DNA of 64,000 bases from Acridotheres tristis (GCA_037013685.1 CM072888.1:9343034-9407033), one strand, 5' to 3'; shown: positions 36,740 through 51,024, counted from the first letter of the stretch. The notes: a model not told the origin generated them from the letters alone. Made by a program: numbers and translations.

Positions 36740-39700
36740 ATGCTCCACCGTGACAGTCTGGGCTAAGCACACCTTCTACATGCCAAGTATTTTAAAGGAA
36801 AAGAAGCCACAAGACAGATTGTTTAGAAAACGACAAATTCCTCCCCTCTCTGCTGTTGCAGAAAACTATTTACACTCCCACACATTTGCACACAAAAATA
36901 TAATATTATGTCTGAGTCGAGCATGCATTTTGTGCACACCAGAAATGTTACAAATCCATGTGTGAGCTTCAGGCTTCATTCCGGACATGGAAGGTGATGC
37001 ATTCTTCTCACTTCAAATGTGTCTATTAACGTGACTTCTACTTCCTTTTAACATATGCTTTTATCATTTTATCCACAGGTTTGCTATGTTTCTCTTTGTT
37101 TTTCTGCTAACTTTGTGCATTTGTTTATTAATGTTGCCCACAAGGATACCATCACTCCTTTATTGCTCTTCTCCTTCTCTTATGGTCCCCCTATGGCATA
37201 TCCAAAAATGTAAATAGTAAATCTCTTCTTTGGCCAATTTACTTACTCTCAGCAGAGCCCAGCCAAAGTCACTAAGAAGGTTTTTGCTGAAAAAGAAAGC
37301 AGAGGAGGCTCAGTGTGAACTCTCCTTCTTTTTAAGCATTCAAAAGCATTTTATAAGCCATTGTCTCTTTTTTCTTCTTCCACAAACTAGCACCGTGTGG
37401 CAAATTGTGCAGAATAGAAATGCCCATAATGAATGTATTTAGTACTGGGTCACGCTGATGAACATTCTGCCCCCATGAATAATACTGTTTTACAAGTTTG
37501 CAGCCCTTTCAAATTGCTGATCCCCAAACCCTATAGGCAAACTAGAAAAGCTAACACAAGCAACTGGGACTTTAGAAACCCATAGCCATCTGGCCTAAAT
37601 CTCTAACAATCCAAGCCAATAATTATATCAATTCAGGCTTTAGTGAACCCCTTTGCAAACACCAAAAGAGCAAAGAAAGGAATTAGTGACCATTCTAAGT
37701 TCTGGTGGAGAGAATTCAAAGATAGCATAATTCCATTAGTTCATGGACAGCTTTTTTTGCAGCTCTGATAAATCTTCCTAAAACATTTTTCCAAAGTACA
37801 AATGTAAACTCTTTTTTGACGATAATTGGGGGAAGAGGTTCAATTAAATGCTGTTCTTGGTGTCAATAAAAAGTATTTTGTTGATAAAAGAAGTCACCTC
37901 CCCTTTACATGATGAGTACAGAAGATGAATAATTCATAGTAAAAATAATTCTACTGCTTTAAAACTATTATGTATACTTTAAAATGATTGCATGTTCTTC
38001 CAAGGAACTGTTTAGTAGACTTAGATATGCAGAACTTGCTTTATGCAATTTTTATCACTTTCCAAGTAGTAATTCCACTTTGCCACGTTGGTCTTTCTCA
38101 GAGACACGCTCTGTATAATAATAGAGAGCAGGATACCAACCGATAGGAATTGCAACATCTCTTTTCTTTTTTACCCTTTTTGAATTTATTTTTTTATTTT
38201 ACACCTTTATCAGTATATTACATGCCATATTGTCACTTAAGTCCACACTATCTTGCAACTGACCACTTGCACTTACAACGATGATAAAATGTTATTGGCA
38301 CGATAGTCCTTACCTCAATTCTGAACTAAAGTAAGGAAGAAGTCTCAATTTTCATTTTGTATTTTTTCATTTGATAAGCTGCAAGGGAGGAGGAGCATAT
38401 CTTCAGATTGTTTGACTCGATGGAACAATATTTAAGCATGTAGCACTTCTAGAAGTGATACTTTTCCAGGGTGCTTAGGAGCAATCACAGCACTCCCAAG
38501 GCTGCTATCTCCAACATCCAGTGAAAGAGATTTGTCTGAAAGTCTCTTAAACTCCAGCCCACCTTTGACATGACAGACTTCTATCACAAAGAAAAGGGAG
38601 AGTCCCACGTGCAGGCAGCAGATGCTTCTTAGTGAGCTTGGTATTGTGAGTGCTCCTAGGCACATGACCAGAGTGCTGCTGGCCTCCTGGAGACTAATCT
38701 CAGTTATTCCCACCTAAAACAGACCTGTTCACCACAAGGCTCTTCCCAAAAGTTGCACTCCAATTCTTCACTGATGTACCGAAGAAAAACAAACTGACTC
38801 TAAATTGCACTTTCATTTGCTTACAGTACTGCTTCAGAAACCACAGCTGCACAACAAATTAATTATTTTTCACTTAGCTGAAAGCAGGTTTATTTCTGTT
38901 AGCTGAAAGGAGGTTTGCTTCTGTGGTAGGTACACTTTAAAGTCTGTCTTGTTACTCTGTGGAGTTTTGCTGAGCTCTCAGGCCTATATTTTCTTCTAAA
39001 AGTATATGATCCCCTAGATGCAAAATATATATGCAAAAATTAGGTGAAAAGGAATTTTACTTTAAAAAATTATTTTAATAAATAGTCCCTCAGCAAGGAT
39101 GGGAAGGAAAAAATATATTTTCTTAACAATGATAGAAGCACAGTAAAATTAGCACTGTGCCATTTGGTTTGCCCCCCTGCTCAAGACACATACACAAAAA
39201 TGAGATTTTATTCACTTCTGTATGATTTATTGCCTTATGTTGCATTATGTTACAAAATGTCACAAGAGCTATGCTCCAGTGCACAAGACATTGCAAGATA
39301 AAATTTGATTTGACACCTGTGCAGTGAATGTGAAAGACAAGTCTTCCTAAGTCAGTAGTGTATTTTTAAAAGAACATTTCCGTCACAATGAACAACAAAA
39401 CTGAGGAGCTTTGTCTCTCTCTCTTGCTTGTCTCCCTTTGCTTCTTTCTTCCTCTTCAACAAACCTGTTTCCCAAAGTAAAACTAATATTTCCATCTGTT
39501 GCAGCGTGAGTCCAGACTGAGTGAGGAGTATTCTAGCAGGAAAACGAGTGTTGCCATTTTACACTCACTCTTGGGCCCAAAAAGCTGATCAAAGGTAAAT
39601 GTGATGCTGTTCTTTGGAGTGGCTGGAAGGAAGCTGACATTTCAGTCCATTTTTTTTTGCACAGACAACCGTATAACAGAGCTCATCACAAATTAATGCT

Positions 39701-42076
39701 GTATTTGTCCAATCCACTATTTCATCAGTCACACTTATACCTGATGTTTTTTTCAGAACTGAGGGACATCAGAGGCTGACTTACTTTAAGAGATATTAAA
39801 GGCAGAAAAGACCATTGGACTATCAAAAATATAGCCGCTGGATCACAGTCTTCTTAATTCACACCAAATATCTCGGGCAGAGCACATATTTTAATCTATG
39901 GAATATTAAACAATGTGCCTCGGACATCAGTTACCTAGCTCACATGAAAAGGCAGTCAAAAATGGGGTCAGGGATTCTGTCAGAAAAATCAGAAAACCAA
40001 AAAGTCCACAAAATGTTATCAATTCTGACCTCCACAAAATCTATATCTTGACTATATACATGTATACCTAAAGCTTACAGTACTTCCTGCTAAGATAATC
40101 TGTCTTAACAGTATCTGTTCCCATCAGAATACTGTCCCTAAAGTGCAGCGTCCTCCACGAGCTGTCTCAAAGGCCATTCTGTCACCTCAGAGACATCCAG
40201 AAGGTAAAAGTAATAGCTATACCAGGAAAAAGTACTTTCCTGCCCCAACAAACAGCCAGTCAAAGCTCTGGAACAAAAGTCCAAGACTCAGAAGAAGGAG
40301 TATACAGAGAAATTTAGTTCAGAGCCCTGAATTTTAGCTCAGAGCCCCATAATTTTCACTTTTTCAACTTGCTTGAAAAAAGATCTGATGGGTCATTAAA
40401 ATGCATCAAAACACCAAATTCTATACACCTACTGATGGGAAAGTTCTTGAAGTGTGAGTTTAAAATTAGGTTTTATGTTATCATCAATCATCATAGCAAG
40501 GGGCAGGGGATCATGTTTTCTGCTACATGAGTAAATTTCCAAGGCAGTTTTGCAATGCAGCACTGTGTATATAAATTTTGAGTTAAACCCATATGTTCCA
40601 TGCATGGTAAATACCTAGATATTCAGTCTCTTTCTGCACCAATAAAATTTTTATCTCTCAAAGATTTACCGAGTGAAAAAGAGAAATATGCATAAATCTT
40701 ACCGTTTACTAGATCTCTATTATAAATAAATGCCTGCAATATATCAGCAGATGCTTTTGAATTTTTTTGAGGATTAGTTAATATGGCACAGTATACAATG
40801 GAAATTCCATTGTTTGATCATTTTAATGCATTTGTCATTTTGTTTAGTTATAGCCTTGTAGAAGTATGAAGTAATGTGTCTCTAATTGATAGCTGTTTAC
40901 CCAAAACTGCCTTTAAGAGCAATACATATGCTAGAGCCAAAAGAGAGTTTGAGCATTATATATGTCTGGGGGGAAAGGCACTGTAACACATTTCTTTCCC
41001 CCTGCACCTAAGCCAGCAAACGTAATATTGTGTGGCCCTGTTCCACTTTCTTACAAAGCCACCCAAACCAAGCTGTAGCTCCTGCTGTGTACAACAAATA
41101 TAACCACACATTTCCTAAGGCATCATTTTTCTTTCTTATCATCCCTGCAACTGAAATACAAGAAATGCAGAGGGCCAAAGGCTTCAGAGAGCAGTGGCCA
41201 TAACCCTTGGTTCAGGCAAAGTGGAGCTCAAGGAACAAAGGTGTTCTTTTCCCTCCTGTGCCCCAGTGGTGCAGCCTCCATGGGGCTGAGGTGGTCACCA
41301 CTGCAGGCAGAAATCCCAGACCTCCTTTTTTCCCCACAGGGAAAGCACCAGCAGCATCTGTGCTCTCAGCCTGAGGCACGGTAATCAGTCCTGCAGGGTG
41401 GTGTACTGGCATTGGACTTCCAACATCTGGTTTCATTCCAGATGTTAGCAAACTCACACACCACACGCACTGGAATTTGAAATACTTTATGTGAATAAAT
41501 TTGAAAGGCTTTCCGTGTCTTAAACTGCTGCTACTCTGCTTTGACAAATGTGTTGCCCTGCAACACACTGTCTAGAATGTGATGATACTTTCAAGGCCAC
41601 TCTTTATAAACAGCAGAAAGAAGCAGCTGCATTTGAGGTAATTTTATTTGCAGGAGTGGGGTTTCTGTGAAGTAAAAGATTTGGAGTTTGGTGTAGATGT
41701 GAATTTAGTCAGGGCTGCAGTACACAGTCTGTTGAATTACTGGCTCAACCCAAGCTTTTCACAGAGCTTTAACATCCTCCATTACTTCTGGGAGTTTAAA
41801 AGAGGAGCATAATTGGTATTTCAAGTGTCTTTTTACCAGAAAAAGCACATTTTCAGTGTTCCACTGACAGCCTAAGCCAAATGATCCAGATCCACTCATG
41901 TACCTGCTTCCAGCAACTGCTGGTGACTAAAATGTTCCAAGGATGTCAGGGTCTCTCAAGAAAGAAACGGGTCAATCACATTCAGCACAGCCAGAGTTCA
42001 GCCATGGTGGAGCCAGAGGTAGCTCCAGAATTTTTAAGATGCTTTTGCCTTGGATCTTTGCGATGGATCTGCCAGC
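36740..42076. other. Region 5' of PCDH18, nothing recognised
   Basis: AT-rich and CpG-poor beyond the promoter island. It contains the 25-bp tandem repeat at 38875 and no identifiable gene. All open frames are 93 codons or shorter and resemble nothing I know. Confidence 0.65.
38875..38924. repeat. Two-copy 25-bp tandem repeat
   Basis: Units 38875-38899 and 38900-38924 both read TAGCTGAAAG then AGGTTT...TTCTGT, differing at about two positions. Confidence 0.85.
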
Positions 42077-42144
42077 TTTAGGTTGATGATTGGACTTGGT
42101 GGTTTTGGAGGCCCTTTCCAACCTTCATGATTTTATGATTTTGA
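42077..42144 (+). mobile_element. CR1 LINE 3'-end fragment
   Basis: Reads 'aggttgatgattggacttgg', 'tggttttggaggccctttcc', 'aaccttcatgattttatgatt', matching the 3' end of CR1 subfamilies with 'ggttggacttgatgatctt' and octamer repeats (ATTTTATG here). The upstream part is lost. Confidence 0.85.
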
Positions 42145-44579
42145 TGCCAAAGCTGACAGGGGAACCAGCTCAGTGCCCAGAAAGATTTTGAACAGCTTCA
42201 GAGTCAGTTAAAAATGTCTTGAAGAGCGTGAGTCCCAGAGGACTGCAAAGCTGGACAAAAAGTTTCGTGGCAAAAAGGATATTTCATCAGATTTCTCCAG
42301 AAACAGCTGCTATTGGGCAAATATTTCCTGGAAGGATCTAAACCTCTCTCTATTGCAGAATTTAGCAAGCTTGCATTAAAAACCATTGTTTTTAAGGAAC
42401 CCATAATTGCTTTTCTCTCTTCAAAACCTCAGGCACAATCTACCACCCAGCCTGCTTTGTGAATAAGGAACAAATATGTTGTGTATTTTATTTTACAGTA
42501 AATATTTATACAGTGCTCCACATGGGTATCTGCATTTTTTTCTTCTTGATTTTTCTGGGAAAAAAAAGAGGAAAGCATGCTCTCCACTCCAGTGCAATGG
42601 GAAAACACGTGAAAAGTTAATCCTGCTGGAGGAAGCAGACACAGTGGGAGCTGTAATGGGAAAAAAGCAGGCATGGTTTTTCAGCAGAATATGTAACACA
42701 TATCGAACATCTGGCTTCCCAAGTGGTTAAAAGTGCTCAATGAAAATTTTTCTCTATAAAGAATCAGATGTTCCTTTTTTTTTTTCTTTTTGTTCAATAG
42801 CTGCAGTATGGTAAAACTAATGCCATAAAGTCATTGCAAGAGACAGCAAACAACTTTGTTATCATAATAGGCACTTTTTTCCCTCCTTCTCTCTTTGAAC
42901 AATGGCTCTAGCAGGTGGCATGTGGCTGAGACCGGGTCTGTCGCCATCTCCAGGGTGCCAAGACATCCCTCAAAGTTTCTGTGGGAGGAATTTGTTGGTG
43001 GGATTTGGATTGTAAAGGCACGTGAGCATCTGCTGCCTGCTTGGTCTCATTACCATTGACACAATTAGCTCCTGCAGCTCTTGGCCAGGCAGCCAGAGCA
43101 AGGACTCAATTTTCTTGCCTCTCTGACAATGCTCATTATCATTCATTTGAACCTATGGGTTCCTCTGCCTCTGAATCTGGGCAGGGGGCTGTGAAAACAA
43201 ATCACACAGAGCAACACTCAGGGAAGGAAGAGCAAATTGAGATAATAGCTACAAACAGCCTAAAATCAACAGCCTTGCAGACAGCACTGGTGATACACTT
43301 CCACTGTTCATGGTAGTTGCTCTTTTCGCTTCTGCGTAAGTTACTTTCTTCCTGAAAACCACATTCCATGGATCTGTGCTAATATATGCTTTCTGTAAGT
43401 AATCTATAACCTTCTCCTGTGATTCAGTATTATTGACATATGACATTATTGATATTATTGCCCTTCTATATTCCCAACCACTTGCTAAGTTCTGAAAAAC
43501 TTTTCCATTTTTTTTTTTTTTTTAAGATATGCAGAAACAGTCCATTTCCCACCTTTGAGTTATTTTGGGAAACAAGACTAAAAAGTAAAATTTTTGCTCC
43601 TTATGGAAAGTAGGACCTTCTGTTTATTCACATCTTCCTCTGGCAGCCACAGTCTAAACAAAACGTTAACTCACATCTGCAGATAAAGACTTCACATTCC
43701 TCTAAGTGTCCTCACCCCACATAAAACTGCAATTATTTTGCATTTCCTTACAATAGAAGCTGCATTATTCCTCCTTGTTGGCCTTAAGTCCTTTTACTGC
43801 TACAAAAAACCCCTACCCCATAAACAGATTATTAGAAAAGTCACACATTTTTGAAATAAATCACTTGTCTAAAAGCAGCAAGGAGGAGAAGGAGGAAGAG
43901 AATTTAAATCGATCTGTCTCCTCTGTATACATCAATGATTTTTGTCTAAGAAAAATGAAAATAGAAGGGCTTCAAGGCCTGAATCTGTAAAAATTTTGTA
44001 GTTTTCAAATGTTGTATAGCTAGTAACTTGTGACCTTGCTGGAGAATATTAGATTAAAACAGAAATACTTTCACCACAACATATCTTTCCTGAGACCCAG
44101 CCTTTACTAGTCGTTGTAACACAGGAGGATGGAAAACATCACAGAGAGCTGGAGAGGAGGCAGGGGCATGACATTTGCTTTCAGATGTTTTTAAAACTCG
44201 AGGAAGTGTTATTGTTTCCATAAATCATGACTAGAGGTTTATTTTCCTCCCCCCTTGCTGTCTTGTTAGAGAAAACATAAGATAGGCATTGGCTTGGCTC
44301 AGGGCTAAAAAAAAATAAATGGGAGCATTTTAATGAGTTTTCCAAAATGATGACTGTCACAGTTTTAATCCCAAGTTCCAGGCAGGACAGAATCTGTGCA
44401 AGCCTGGAGCACTGAGGAGAGGAGGGACAAGGCCATCTCCCCCTCTGATGATGTCCAGAGCCTGTGCTTGTTTGCAGCAGTGCCCCAATTCCCCAGGCTT
44501 TGTCATGGAAATGTGAACCCTGAAAGAAAAGCCTATTATGTCAAATTACAAATTATATTATAAGGTTTTAAGTAATTGT
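42145..44579. other. Intergenic, nothing recognised
   Basis: Non-coding sequence between a CR1 fragment and the candidate element at 44.58 kb, with T runs at 42775 and 43508. Open frames are at most 91 codons. Confidence 0.65.
43508..43523. repeat. Poly-T tract (16)
   Basis: A T16 run. Comparable short tracts occur at 6962-6977 (T16) and 42775-42784. Confidence 0.95.
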
Positions 44580-44940
44580 TTGCTGACTGTTGTCATGCAC
44601 ATGTGGTTGGTTGGAAGATGATGTAATCATTGTGGCAAATTTCCACCACCGAGAATCAGCGAGGGTGAACTCTGAAATCAGCTGCTGTGGGGGTTCACAT
44701 CGTGCAATTACTGGGTGAAAGACCAGAATGTACACCCTTCAAACTTAATTTACACAGACCCATTTTAGAAGTAGAGCATTATGTATCAACTGGATGAAAT
44801 GTATTGTGGACATATTAGCATTCACGAAGTTCATTAGAAGCCCATTAGTTCAAATGAAAGAGCTCTGTTCCTTTCACACTATAAAGTTCAACATCTTTAC
44901 GGCCAGCAGAAAGATATAAAGTGATAGAAAACGTAGCAAA
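44580..44940. promoter_or_regulatory. Candidate conserved non-coding element
   Basis: A repeat-free, evenly mixed sequence with motif-like words: ATGATGTAATCATTG, CATCGTGCAATTA, CATTAGTTCAAATGA and CTATAAAGTTCAACATC. It sits about 9 kb upstream of the PCDH18 promoter. Function is inferred from texture and position only. Confidence 0.22.
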
Positions 44941-45315
44941 AGTATGGGCTGTGCTGTTTTGGAAGCATTTGAGTAAAGTTTTCCTCTCTCAGAAAGATTT
45001 TTGTTTCATTTGAACATCAATTGAAATAAATATGTAAGACTCTTCCAAAATAACCTTAACTTACTGGAATGCATTCTCTCACCAGGCTGCATAAATATGG
45101 GTACACCCAAATTTTCCCCTCAATTCTATGGTCCAAAACATCTGTGTCAGATCTTGGAACACTTCAGTATGATGTAATGAGGCAGCTGGCATTTCTTTTT
45201 CATAAATTCACTACACCAATAAATAGTAATACTGTGGTGGGTGGAACTAAGCATAAACTGAAATATTTGCTTTTCAAGTATAGCTGTGTGGACTTTTCCT
45301 TTAAATAAATTGTGT

Positions 45316-45318
<3 letters not shown>

Positions 45319-45361
<43 letters not shown>
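45319..45361. repeat. (AT)n microsatellite
   Basis: About 21 perfect AT dinucleotides, followed by further imperfect TA runs to about 45388. Confidence 0.98.
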
Positions 45362-45364
<3 letters not shown>

Positions 45365-45389
45365 TTCTGCATATTTATATATATATAAA

Positions 45390-48300
45390 ATTTTTAGAGA
45401 AATAAGTGCAGTAAAAAGATCTAGGAATGTATCTTGATAATCTGCCTTTACAGTTTTCAAGTGTTTATAGTTGTTGTTCAAGGGTGCTTTTCCTTAGGAC
45501 AGCCATGTTTTTAAGATACTGGTCTCCTGTTTTGTATTTTTAGACTTTTTCTAGGCTTCTATCACAAAATGAAGCTACAAAGGAAATGCAGAATAAATGA
45601 AGCATGTCCAGTATGGCGTATGGATAATTTCCATTAAAGATCAATAAATAGATAAAAAAGGAAAATTGGTAAAATAAATTCTTGAATCTAAGTGGATTTG
45701 ATGTATTATTATGAGTATTAAGAGTTACAAAAGTTAGGCTCCACTACAAAGATTAGTATTGTTGCTAGGAGTAATCCAGCAACTTCCAGCCCAACTGTGT
45801 TAACACTGATTTTTTAAATATATTTTTATATCTTCTATGACATAGTTCAAATATTTTTTTTGTTCCTTAATGAAGAAATTGTTCAACAGTTAACAATAAA
45901 CATCCCTCAAAATTTGTCACTTGAATTCTAAAAGCTATGAAATCAAGTGATAATTGTACAGGCATATATTAAGAAAACCTCAGTGTTTTTGACAAGTTTG
46001 AGGGGGTTTGTTTTTAACTTTGGTTTATGATCACTTTAGACAAAACATTTGCAAATTAAACCATTTAAGTAATATGCAGCCTGCCATACATTCTATATAA
46101 GCCATCAGCATGTATTTCCTCAGACTTGTTTGAAAAGCAAACCCGGGCGCTTTCTTTTTCAGCTGTGCAAACCTTTATCTTAAACAGTTATTATTTTTCA
46201 TTAGGGATCACCTCGGCTCATTTAGAGATGTCAAAGAACCTTTTGCTAAGATGGCTCTAACACCAGCTCTCATTTACAACTAATGAAGAAAAACTCCAAA
46301 GTCTTTGTTGATCTGAGCACTGGAAGGATGGAATCTGTTGACTCAGACATCTGCCTGCACCAGTGAATTATAATTTCAGCCAAAGTGCATATCACTGAAT
46401 CCTGATGAAATTTAGAGGTGCCTCCTAGATCATATGGCTGTCTCATACCTGCAGCCAATAACATTTTAAGAGCATAGTTTTGGAAGGTACAGGTTATATA
46501 TCCTCTTAACTAAGTCCTGTTCTGATATCCTCCGGGGTCAAGCAGCATTCAAGCACAAAATCAGTTGATCTGGTAGATATCCAGCAAGGTTATGATCCCT
46601 ACCTACTACTTGAGAAGACATTATTCTCAGAGGTACTCCTTACACATCGTTGCAGTTCATTAGTGCCTGATGGCTTGGGATGATTTGACTTCCTTGTGCC
46701 ATTAGGGACCTCACTGGGGGTGAGGGCCATTCTCTGACTTTGGTCTGACTTTGGATGTAAAGGGCCATCTCTCCAGTTAGATGCAGTAAAATAAAATACC
46801 TGGAGAATGCAGAAGGAGCTGCTGTGTTTCTGGTATCCCTGGATTGTATATATGAACAGAATGTCTGAATACCTGAGTACCTGAATGTCCCTAAAGTCCA
46901 CCTCCCCAAATATCTCCTATGAGGCCAAATTCTACCAGGGAGCAGGCAAGGCCTTTCCTTTTGACAGAATTCAAAGAAGGAGATAAAATCTCTTCCACTG
47001 TATGACTGCTGATGTGGGCCACATTCAATTTCTCTTTTTCCATAGAAAAGTTTAACTGAACAGATATCCATTATTTATGAATTTCCTTGAAAGACAAAAG
47101 AAATGTTGGCACTGTAGCAGCAATAACACACCTGAAAAAATATCTATTTTTATAGAAATAAAAAAGGAAAGAAACCCTGAACCTATGTAAGCACCACCAT
47201 GGAAAATAGGACAAACAGTCTGACATTTGCTCTCAACTGAGGGAGAGCCATAGTTTACTGATTCACATGTTGATGAACTGAGAAGGACACTTCAGAGACA
47301 TTTCCCTTCAAAAATTACCAGCCCTGATCTCTGCTACTGAGTTTAATTTATGGTCCCTCAAAAACACAACAGCAACTTCTTTTTTTTTTTCAGTAGATAT
47401 TCCACAATGGAAGAATTGTGAAATGAGTTTCATGGAGATGAGAGCCCTGGAGGTTGTTAGGTTTGTCACTTTACGTATACACAAATAGTGAGAGAGAGAG
47501 AGGGGAGAGGGAAGGAGCTCTTCTCTGACATCTCATCATTAGAATTTTGTAGGACAACTAGCCTACTGTAAAATCAATTTGCAAAATTGAATAATTTTAT
47601 CATGAAAGCCTGGTGTACTTCAAATCAAATGCCCATGCTGCATATTTAAAGCAAGAATCATGACTACTCCAAGAGGGAAAAAAAATAAAAATCAGTCTTG
47701 AGCTAAAGACATTACATAAAAATAAATTTACATATGAGTCAAATAAAGCCAGTTTGGCTTTGCTAATGGAGAAGTCTTATTTTGTTATCTTTGTCCCATT
47801 CTTTCTAACAAAAATTCCCCCAATCAGTTACTTTTTGTTGAAAACTGAAGAAACTACTGCTTTACAGCAGTTTTCAGTCTCACAGTTGGTATGTCTACCT
47901 ATGACTGTATGTGATTCTGTAAAATTGTTCTCTCAGTGTTCTTACCACTTATTACAATAGTAAGTTACTGATGAAAAATTGAAGCCTGCAAACATGCAGC
48001 CCTAAAATCTTCCCTCAGTCCTAAGTCTGTTCCTAGATGGGGCCTTGCTGTCTGCTTTAAATGCAGGTGGATATGATCTGAGACAGCTCCCAGAATTGAT
48101 GGTTGAGTCCCTTCTTTCAACTTTATCAACTTAATTCTGAGCTGTCTGATGCACTTAGTTGCCATCAAACAATCACAGAAAAATATCCGTAAAATAGCTG
48201 TTTCTGTAACTAATCAAACTGATATAGAAATAGGATTAAATTAATTTGTTTTGTTGTTTGTGCTGGTTAAAGAGGCCCTAAGAAGGAATATCTTTCACAG

Positions 48301-48687
48301 TTAGATTTTTCTTTCCATTCAGTGTGAATTTTCCCATATCCATTTAAGTACAAAAAATTCAGACCATTCCTTTAAACAATCTCTTTTGCTAAATTACTTC
48401 AGTGAATGTCAGCCTATTATGTGACTTATAGGGTTGTTATGGTACAAATGCTATGAGAAGTAACAGAGAATACCTACAAAGCTAGGTATCAACATCTACC
48501 TTGAATGGAAAATCCCTAGGAAAAATACATACATCAGTCTTTTCTTTGAGATTTGAGGAAAAAATATTTCCTTTTCCCATGATTATCACTCTATTTTATC
48601 TAGATGCCTTATGCTATTTTTTGTTTTATTGCTTTTGCTGCTTCTCTACTGCTCGTTGTGACATGTTTTCTGAGCCAGAAGAGTAGT
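45390..48687. other. Intergenic, nothing recognised
   Basis: AT-rich. Two overlapping minus-strand open frames (46640-47071, 143 codons; 46599-46901, 100 codons) have no start context, domain or codon signature that I recognise. Confidence 0.6.
47489..47515. repeat. (GA)n purine tract
   Basis: GTGAGAGAGAGAGAGGGGAGAGGGAAGG: a GA repeat passing into a purine-only run. Confidence 0.9.
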
Positions 48688-48699
48688 TTATATATGTAT

Positions 48700-48746
<47 letters not shown>
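48688..48746. repeat. (TA)n microsatellite
   Basis: Imperfect TATATGTATAG followed by about 22 perfect AT/TA dinucleotides from 48702, then GTACACAC. Confidence 0.97.
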
Positions 48747-48752
<6 letters not shown>

Positions 48753-49228
48753 CATATGTCTTTCTAAAATTAAGTACATTCTTGACTGTGCCAACAGAAC
48801 TACTTTCATTCGAAATGGGTGCCACTCTTGGGGCTTTCTCCCTTTAAATTTTTTCAGAAGAAAGAGTAGTTCCTTAATTAAAATAGGTGATTTCCATGTA
48901 GGATTTTATCAAGTCTAAAACTTTGATTTTTGGCATCACATTTCACGGGAAGTGAAGAGAGAATGGCCAACTGCAGTGCTGTTGTGTCTATATAGCTACA
49001 CAGGGAATTTGCCATGTTCTGAATTCCATTCCTTTTTCAGGGCCAGTTGACAGGCAGATATAGACCTAAATATAGAGTAGGAACAAAACAAAACAAAACA
49101 CAAAAACACACAAAACCCACTTCCAAGTTACAAAGGTTTTAAGTAGGAAAGATCAAGATTTGAGCAGTGAAACAATTAGGAAGAGCCCACAGGCCAATAA
49201 AATATTTTGTTTGAAAGCTTTGCTTTCT

Positions 49229-49287
49229 GGGAAAGGGAAAAGGAAATGGAAGGGGAAAGGGAAGGAGAAAGGGAAGGGGAAAGGAAG
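49229..49287. repeat. (GGGAAA)-type purine tract
   Basis: Fifty-nine bases of G and A with a single T, made of repeating GGGAAA/GGAAGG/GGGGAAAGG units. The bias makes an open frame on each strand (K/G/E-rich or S/P-rich) that is not a gene. Confidence 0.93.
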
Positions 49288-50982
49288 TTTATCCAGTCTA
49301 AATGTATTGTGTCAACGGCATGAAATTCTTCAAAAGATTGAAGAATCCACATGACTTGGAGGTGCAACCTAATAGAAGAAATGAACAATGTCACATTTCT
49401 TGTACAAGAGCCTGCCTATGGCAAATAAATTATCTGTAGAATGCATCAAGGTTCATCTTACATTTGAAGTGTCTGTATGTACACATATGTATACATATGT
49501 GTATGCATAGGAATAAAATCTCTTTCTAGTGGGAGACATTTCAGGTCCTTAGAAAGGATGAGTAAAGTCATAAAGTTAATACATTGATAAATATACAATT
49601 GCTTAAATCTTTTGTAAAATGTCGATTTTGTTCCGAAAATGTTAGAAGAAACATATTGGCATTTAAAAAGTCAGCCTTTTAAAAAAATATATATCGTTAA
49701 AATGCTCCTGAATCACTGGATTTAAGAGCAAAAGAAAATCCAGACACAAGTTTTAATTAGAGCAAGTTAAGATCCAAACAGAAACAAACACCACAGTGTG
49801 GAAATAACCTTAATGCCAAGACTACTCAAAATCTGATTGAACCAAAGAAGTACAAATGATCAGCAGAAATGAGGGACATTCCATATTTGGCAGCAGTAGC
49901 CAGTTCCATTTCTTTAGTCCACGTAATGGTTAAACCTGGCAATGGACAGTTGTTTTATAAAGCTTATACTGCTTAGAGAAAAAACCCTCAAAGAGCCCAA
50001 AGCTTTCTTGGTCAGCCTGATTGTCTTTTGACCCACTGGAGAAAACCCTGTTATTTAAATACCAGCTCATTCTTTGTACCTCAATTATAATAATTGATTC
50101 CTTCTACAATTTAAAAAGAGATTCTTGTCTTTCATTTATAAAACTTCTTTTTTGCAAAAATCTATCCTTTATACTCCAGGTCAATTCCAAGAAACGTGAT
50201 CACTGTTATTCAAAAATAACTCCCACGACAGCTCGTGCTGCCCAGGGACTCACAGCCTCACAGTGACACTTCCATGGCCTTTCACAAAGTCAACTTTTTG
50301 CCTACCTTTATTTTTGCAAAACCTAATAGAACATGACCCAATTTTTCTATGTACAGGCATGTATTTAACCTCAAGGAATAAGTTGCCTGAAATAAAAATA
50401 CCCTGCACATCTCCTTGACAAAATGTGACTTCACTTGCAGAACCCACTTGGGCTCTGGTGGTAAGAGAGATTCCAACATCTATTTCATACATATTTAAGG
50501 ACCCATGTACACAGTAGTCAGTCACATATATTTTTACTATAATTTTCATACTCACCTTTCCAATGACTCCTTATTGATCCAAAAGAAAGAAGAAAAAAAG
50601 ATTTTCTGACCTGAAAAATCTACTTTGATGTAGATGAGATAAATGGCAGACTAAAAAGCAATCATTTCCTCAGAGAAATATATAAAGAAGTGGAGAACTT
50701 CTGGACTTGAAGATCTTTCTTTAACACTCTAGGGGGGAAAAAAAGAGCATTTATAAGAAAATTTTAAAAAATAAAATAGATATGAGCAAAATGTAAGACT
50801 TAAAAGACATTGTTAGAAATGATTGCATTTGAAGTTGTTGCATTAAGTTGCATTTTCTCCAATAAATCAGTAAGTATGATCTTAACTCTTTGTTTTTATT
50901 ATGACAACTTCCCAGTGAAATTTCAAGCTGTATTATATTTATTATTGTGGAAAATAACCCTAAATTTCAATTATAATTTTCA

Positions 50983-51024
50983 ATGATAATAATGATAATG
51001 ATGATGATGATGATAATAATAGTA

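Noticed and set aside
46599..47071. Minus-strand open frames of 143 and 100 codons
   Set aside because: They overlap each other in different frames and show no recognisable protein or codon bias; consistent with chance in non-coding DNA.
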